From positions 1 through 64,000 of the forward strand of contig JAKVCY010000114.1 in NCBI GenBank assembly GCA_022448425.1: a DNA stretch of 64,000 bases, in the 5' to 3' direction. A program made the translations under genes and the position numbers. The notes under the pieces were generated by a model. That model was not told where the DNA came from, did not search any database, and saw only the letters and a program-made list of their open reading frames with translations. This document shows, piece after piece, positions 59,679 to 64,000 of this stretch. This stretch comes from Thalassotalea sp. GTDB lineage: Bacteria; Pseudomonadota; Gammaproteobacteria; Enterobacterales; Alteromonadaceae. How positions within the stretch are numbered: the first letter of the stretch is position 1; each line of letters opens with the position of its first letter.

Positions 59679-60473
59679 TCATTTCGGTAATATGATGCTC
59701 ATAGATAGGACGCCACCCCAACCCTCAGGTCCTGCCTGAGGACTATCAGCCCAATACCGAACTCCACCGCCAAGGCTAACCGGCAATTTTCCAAAACGAA
59801 ACAACTTACTTACTGAAAATTTTATCGGTACCGACCATTCATCATTTACGCCGTCGAATGTTGCTTCAGCATTCAAGCTGAAAGAGACTGCATTAGCTGT
59901 TCGGTAACTGATAAACGGTTGGATTAATGACGTCTCGATCGGAATATCACCATCCAAGTCCCTGATAGTGTTGACAAGCGCTCCATAAGTCCATGATTTA
60001 CCCTGCTGCTTTAATGCTACTGCTGTGATACCTGCACCAGTCTCGCCAGCACCAGTGTAGTCATTGGTCGATGTAGGCAAAATAAATACTGGGCCTACTC
60101 CCCAAATCCACCCAGAATCACCAACCGTTTTTGGTGATACAAAAAAGCTTTGCACTGCATCGCCTAAGCCAGACTCTGAGCTGCTTCCAGGTACCACATC
60201 GTTCAGTGATATTGTTGGTAAAACGGTTCGAGAGATAACGTTCCAATTTTCACTTATCGAAAACGGTATCACAGGCTTGATAGTCACTACTGTCCTCTCG
60301 CCTTGATCATTCCCACCTAAATTGCTGTCGAAGGTAAAATCTATCGGTATCTGAATCAGATTTGAAATAGGGTTCGCTAATTTCCGAGAAATAGCTTGTT
60401 CTTCGGTTTCGGCCGCTAATGGCGTTGCCAATACTGTAATAACACTGAAAATAAATATATGAGTCGATTTCAT
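59679..60473 (-). CDS. outer-membrane transporter-like protein (MetA-pathway/SphA-like)
   Basis: Signal peptide, LANPISNLIQIPIDFTFDSNLG, beta-rich. Confidence 0.65.
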   Translation of the reverse strand: MKSTHIFIFSVITVLATPLAAETEEQAISRKLANPISNLIQIPIDFTFDSNLGGNDQGERTVVTIKPVIPFSISENWNVISRTVLPTISLNDVVPGSSSESGLGDAVQSFFVSPKTVGDSGWIWGVGPVFILPTSTNDYTGAGETGAGITAVALKQQGKSWTYGALVNTIRDLDGDIPIETSLIQPFISYRTANAVSFSLNAEATFDGVNDEWSVPIKFSVSKLFRFGKLPVSLGGGVRYWADSPQAGPEGWGGVLSMSIILPK

Positions 60474-60604
60474 GGTGTTGACCTCAGCAAACAGACTGTG
60501 CGGTAAAATTAAAAATATTTTTGGGTGTGGCTGTAATAAATTTTAAATAGCATAGAGGGGTGGCTAATACCCCAATACTTAATTTGTTAGCTTACTGGCT
60601 CCAT

Positions 60605-61786
60605 TTATTCCACTTTTTTGAGTAAGGGCACTAAACGATAACCTTCCTTCAAGATGCGGTCGGACGGGCCGTAGTGCCTTGCCGTGAAACTGAAGACGCC
60701 CGAATCGTTTTGAATCGGAATGTGATTCGGGTGTTGCGACCCACAGCCCAGACTCACGGTGTAGGTTCCGTCCGCGTTTGCTTTCGCGTAATAAGAATTT
60801 ACATTTGCATTGTCATTGAACATAAAACCGGCTTTGTTGTACACGGTGATTGACCAAAAATGTTTATTCTCAGGGTCATCGAAGGTGAGTTTGTAGCAAC
60901 CTTTTGCAGGGAAATTAGCGGATGTCTCGTAGATATTATCTTTTGCCAATGCGCCCCCCCAACCGATTGCTGCTGCCACCTGATTCTTTTCAGGGCTATA
61001 AAACCCTCTTGATTCATCAGTTGGCGACGAAAATAGTGTTGAAGACAAGGCGATAGGCCCCACTTTTTTGACCAAGCCCATGACATCCGCTTTAAGTTGA
61101 TTTTCTACCTGATAAAAAGACGATTGTTCATATTTCTGAGTATAAAAAGGTTTATCACTACCCGCAGTTATAACAATGCCTTGTTGATATTTCTTAACTT
61201 GCTCTGATGAAAACCTTGCATCAAGACGAATGAGTACAATCAGGTGATCGCCAGTATGAGTGGCCAACTCGTATGTACCTGGGCCATACGACATAGGTTG
61301 CGGACGATGGTCCTCTGTCACTGGCTGCATAGTCATATATGAACCCTCGGGCACGTCAGGCAATGTTATTGTGGCCCCCTTTGATACATTCACGACCGCC
61401 TTTGAATAGTAAGCATCTCTATTCATTCGAACAACTGGTTGGTTATCGGTAGGCGCTAATTCCGAAATATGATAAAACGTGTTCACTCCAACACCACTCT
61501 GCGCTTCTAATATTTGCCGCGCAGTTTCTGCTCGGGGGTAGAGCTCTTTCGTCACTACCGTGCCATGTTTGTCAAAAAATCGTTCAATTTTATCCGTCAA
61601 TTGAGGCTCAGCAGCGTGTGCTATTTGACAATAACTAAGCAGCCCAGTAATGATCCAAACACATACATTAGCAGGAGAACATTTTAACTTGTGCTTCATA
61701 ATTTTTTCCTTCATTCGTGGTGATACATACTGTAGCCATTCGGCCTCAAGTTCCTTCATGTTTGTAATTTCCAGGTATTTTCGCAA
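60605..61786 (-). CDS. DUF1254/DUF1214 domain-containing protein
   Basis: MNRDAYYSKAVVNVSKGATITLPDVPEGSYMTMQPV; FWSITVYNKAGFMFNDNANVNSY. Start uncertain. Confidence 0.8.
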   Translation of the reverse strand: MRKYLEITNMKELEAEWLQYVSPRMKEKIMKHKLKCSPANVCVWIITGLLSYCQIAHAAEPQLTDKIERFFDKHGTVVTKELYPRAETARQILEAQSGVGVNTFYHISELAPTDNQPVVRMNRDAYYSKAVVNVSKGATITLPDVPEGSYMTMQPVTEDHRPQPMSYGPGTYELATHTGDHLIVLIRLDARFSSEQVKKYQQGIVITAGSDKPFYTQKYEQSSFYQVENQLKADVMGLVKKVGPIALSSTLFSSPTDESRGFYSPEKNQVAAAIGWGGALAKDNIYETSANFPAKGCYKLTFDDPENKHFWSITVYNKAGFMFNDNANVNSYYAKANADGTYTVSLGCGSQHPNHIPIQNDSGVFSFTARHYGPSDRILKEGYRLVPLLKKVE

Positions 61787-61799
61787 CTGCCAGTTACAC

Positions 61800-62768
61800 T
61801 CACAGTTGTGTATAAACTAGCATCAGGCGAGCAAATTCCCCATCTACCCCATCGTCATTCCGATCTATGGTTTTACCATAGCTAAGCTTTAACCCCAGCG
61901 ATTTTGAAAATTGAACGCCCAGTGTCGCCCCCATGTTCAAAGAGCGCTGCTTATTATCGCCACTAACGCCATCGGTTTCTGTTTCGCCACCATATGCATA
62001 AATACCGTCTAAGGATGTCCAGATAGCTGGATTAAAATTATGGGTTAAGTGAGCTTCTAACTTGTAAAGCGGGTCTTGACTTATCGTATCTGCACCAAAA
62101 GGCTCATCATTATCGCCAAAAAAGGTAACACTGGGCACCAAGTCAAATGTCGTTAAATGAGGATCGAGAAAGCTGTAACCGAACCCAAACGTGATTGGTG
62201 CACCCAATTGCAAAGAATACCGGTTTGCGCCTAAGTTAGCGGATTTATTTTCATCGTATTCACCAGTAGGAAGTGTCAACCTTGCAAGTCCGCCGATAGC
62301 AAATTCAGGTTTGTAAGACGCATATGTCTCTTTAGTCAATGGAGGAAGATTGTATAACCCCATAGACAAAAGTAATTGAGTGTCCCCCAATCCATCTGAC
62401 TTAGTTTGATTCTGAAAATCAGGTGCATTGGGCAGAGTAATGGTTGACGTTAAATCTCCTGTCGGTTGCACGACTGTAAAAGAAACGTATCTGTCATTAA
62501 TTGACATCGTGCGAGTGTACTGCGCGATAACTAAATCAACATCCAATTCTAATCCTGGGTTTACAATGCCCGAGTTGAGCATAGAGTTGCCCTCTACCTT
62601 CATACCGAAAACTGTAAATACATTTGTATCTATAGGTGGGGGAAAATAGGCTCGCGGGCCGTCTCCAATCTCAGCGTAGGTCGCATTGCTGCAAAGAAGC
62701 AGTGTACAAAATACCACAATGTTGGTGCGTATCGACGACTTAATTTCAGTTACATGCATTGATACCAT
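61800..62768 (-). CDS. outer-membrane transporter-like protein (MetA-pathway-like)
   Basis: Signal peptide then beta-rich; GDGPRAYFPPPIDTNVFTVFGMKVEGNS. Confidence 0.65.
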   Translation of the reverse strand: MVSMHVTEIKSSIRTNIVVFCTLLLCSNATYAEIGDGPRAYFPPPIDTNVFTVFGMKVEGNSMLNSGIVNPGLELDVDLVIAQYTRTMSINDRYVSFTVVQPTGDLTSTITLPNAPDFQNQTKSDGLGDTQLLLSMGLYNLPPLTKETYASYKPEFAIGGLARLTLPTGEYDENKSANLGANRYSLQLGAPITFGFGYSFLDPHLTTFDLVPSVTFFGDNDEPFGADTISQDPLYKLEAHLTHNFNPAIWTSLDGIYAYGGETETDGVSGDNKQRSLNMGATLGVQFSKSLGLKLSYGKTIDRNDDGVDGEFARLMLVYTQL

Positions 62769-62866
62769 AATCGATTAACCTTCTCTTAACAGACAAAAAC
62801 ATAAAACGTTAACTTCGTGTCTCGCTCAGAACCTCGAGGGCACGCTAGTATCACTTTAATTCGAAA

Positions 62867-63544
62867 TTATTTTTTAGAGTCAAATAATTGTTGGCTCATT
62901 GCTTCAGCTGTAATTGACCATCTCTCTAACAACGGTTTCACACTGTCGACGGTTAACTGAGCTTCCGCACTATCTAGCGTTCCGGCCACTCCGCGCCTTA
63001 CAGACTGCATTAATGGCTCCCCGGTCAATGAATCAACAGTCTCGCTCTCGACCTGAAGAGCTATTTCTAAATCATTAAGGCCGCCACGCACTGCATTGGC
63101 AACAAACGCTATTGGGATGTATTGGTAAGCTCTAAGCTCCTTGTTCTGGATGGAGACCGCGGTGAGTGCGACTTTCAATCGAAGGGTATTTTCACCCGGT
63201 TCCGTGGTGAAATAATCCTTATCTTTGAGTAATTCAATCATGTACTGGTTGGCATAATTCGCGATGTCTGTGAGGGTCTCAGCAGAAGCTTGGTCAGTGA
63301 CCGGCGGCGCTGGATAAAAACTGATAGGGTCTAACATTAATTTCGTGTAACCACGGGTCGAAAGTAATGGACTTACGTATCGTTGGACGTGGTCAGAATC
63401 GTCAGAGTCAACGACTGTGAGATGTGAATAATCAGCTAAAAACCCAGAATAATTTCTTGATTCGAGTCCATCATCAACATTTGAAGGGCCTGTTGCCGAA
63501 CAAGATGAAAGAAGTATTAGCGAGGCCAAAATAGCAACTCTCAT
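62867..63544 (-). CDS. DUF3313-like lipoprotein
   Basis: LASLILLSSCSATGPSN lipobox; NYSGFLADYSHLTVV. Confidence 0.75.
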   Translation of the reverse strand: MRVAILASLILLSSCSATGPSNVDDGLESRNYSGFLADYSHLTVVDSDDSDHVQRYVSPLLSTRGYTKLMLDPISFYPAPPVTDQASAETLTDIANYANQYMIELLKDKDYFTTEPGENTLRLKVALTAVSIQNKELRAYQYIPIAFVANAVRGGLNDLEIALQVESETVDSLTGEPLMQSVRRGVAGTLDSAEAQLTVDSVKPLLERWSITAEAMSQQLFDSKK

Positions 63545-63860
63545 AATTTTTATCCTTCTCGTTACTTTTAAATCAGACTGGTTGTAAATCAGAATGCTTA
63601 TATGTTTCTATCGGTATTTAAACCAAATTTTGATCGATGCAATTTCAATTGGATAAACAACTATTTACTGTGGTGATCAAGAGAAACTATTCAAAGTATA
63701 GTCAATATTTTTAGATGTATAATTTTTTATTGATTTATTCGGAAGAACTACAATACTTAAGCCTGAGAGAGTATTCAGAGTATGCAATCAATAATTAGAT
63801 AAAAGCGTTTGTTGATTTTTAACGAAGCATACTGCTCTCAATGTTATTGAGAGGTGTAAT

Positions 63861-64000
63861 ATGAAAAAATTAGTCAATAGCCTACTTTTATGCCTTTTAT
63901 TTTTAATACTCTCTCATATATCCGTTAATGCCAGCGCGAAATACGCAAAAATTGATGATAGTTTTCAACTGTTTTATCAAGATTCAGGCAGAGGCGAGCA
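63861..64000 (+). CDS. secreted alpha/beta hydrolase, truncated by window end
   Basis: MKKLVNSLLLCLLFLILSHISVNASAKYAKIDDSFQLFYQDSGRGE... Confidence 0.55.
   Translation, partial: MKKLVNSLLLCLLFLILSHISVNASAKYAKIDDSFQLFYQDSGRGE

Noticed and set aside
1-64000. CRISPR arrays, tRNA/rRNA genes, prophage structural genes, complete restriction-modification or CBASS-like systems.
   Set aside because: None was recognised on reading both strands; the only defence-type locus seen is the broken abiE pair.

Overview
This is a chromosomal window with a low-to-moderate GC, Alteromonadales-like (Gammaproteobacteria) flavour. The taxonomy is inferred from protein style only. Most of it is ordinary housekeeping and accessory gene content: mmsA, tapT (DTW domain), dgkA, a MATE pump, glpQ, a PhoP/PhoQ-like two-component system with a PepSY protein, argO/argP, an efpL (YeiP)-like gene, an RND efflux pair, ppc and several LysR/TetR regulators. 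No rRNA, tRNA or CRISPR array was recognised. The least ordinary parts are: (1) a PEP-CTERM substrate next to a PrsT-like TPR protein, with an IS3-family end at the window edge; (2) a GlyGly-CTERM-type protein; (3) a TetR gene and an orphan mlaC-like gene that share a GC-rich palindrome; (4) an unlisted 45-aa Cys-containing small ORF at 36213-36350, with a possible SD-sequestering helix and a terminator wrapped around its stop codon; (5) a decayed island at about 55.7-58.1 kb with an nhaR-like tail, a frameshifted tyrosine recombinase, an intact AbiEi antitoxin, a truncated AbiEii toxin and an IS3 orfB remnant. In that island two identical GGTACT-N3-AGTACC palindromes flank the AbiEi promoter region, and one contains the start codon. 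(6) There are several more gene ruins: an nfsB-like fragment, a SRPBCC-like fragment, a DUF547 fragment joined to an MscS C-terminus, and a flavin-reductase remnant. All product calls come from reading the translations; no database search was run.
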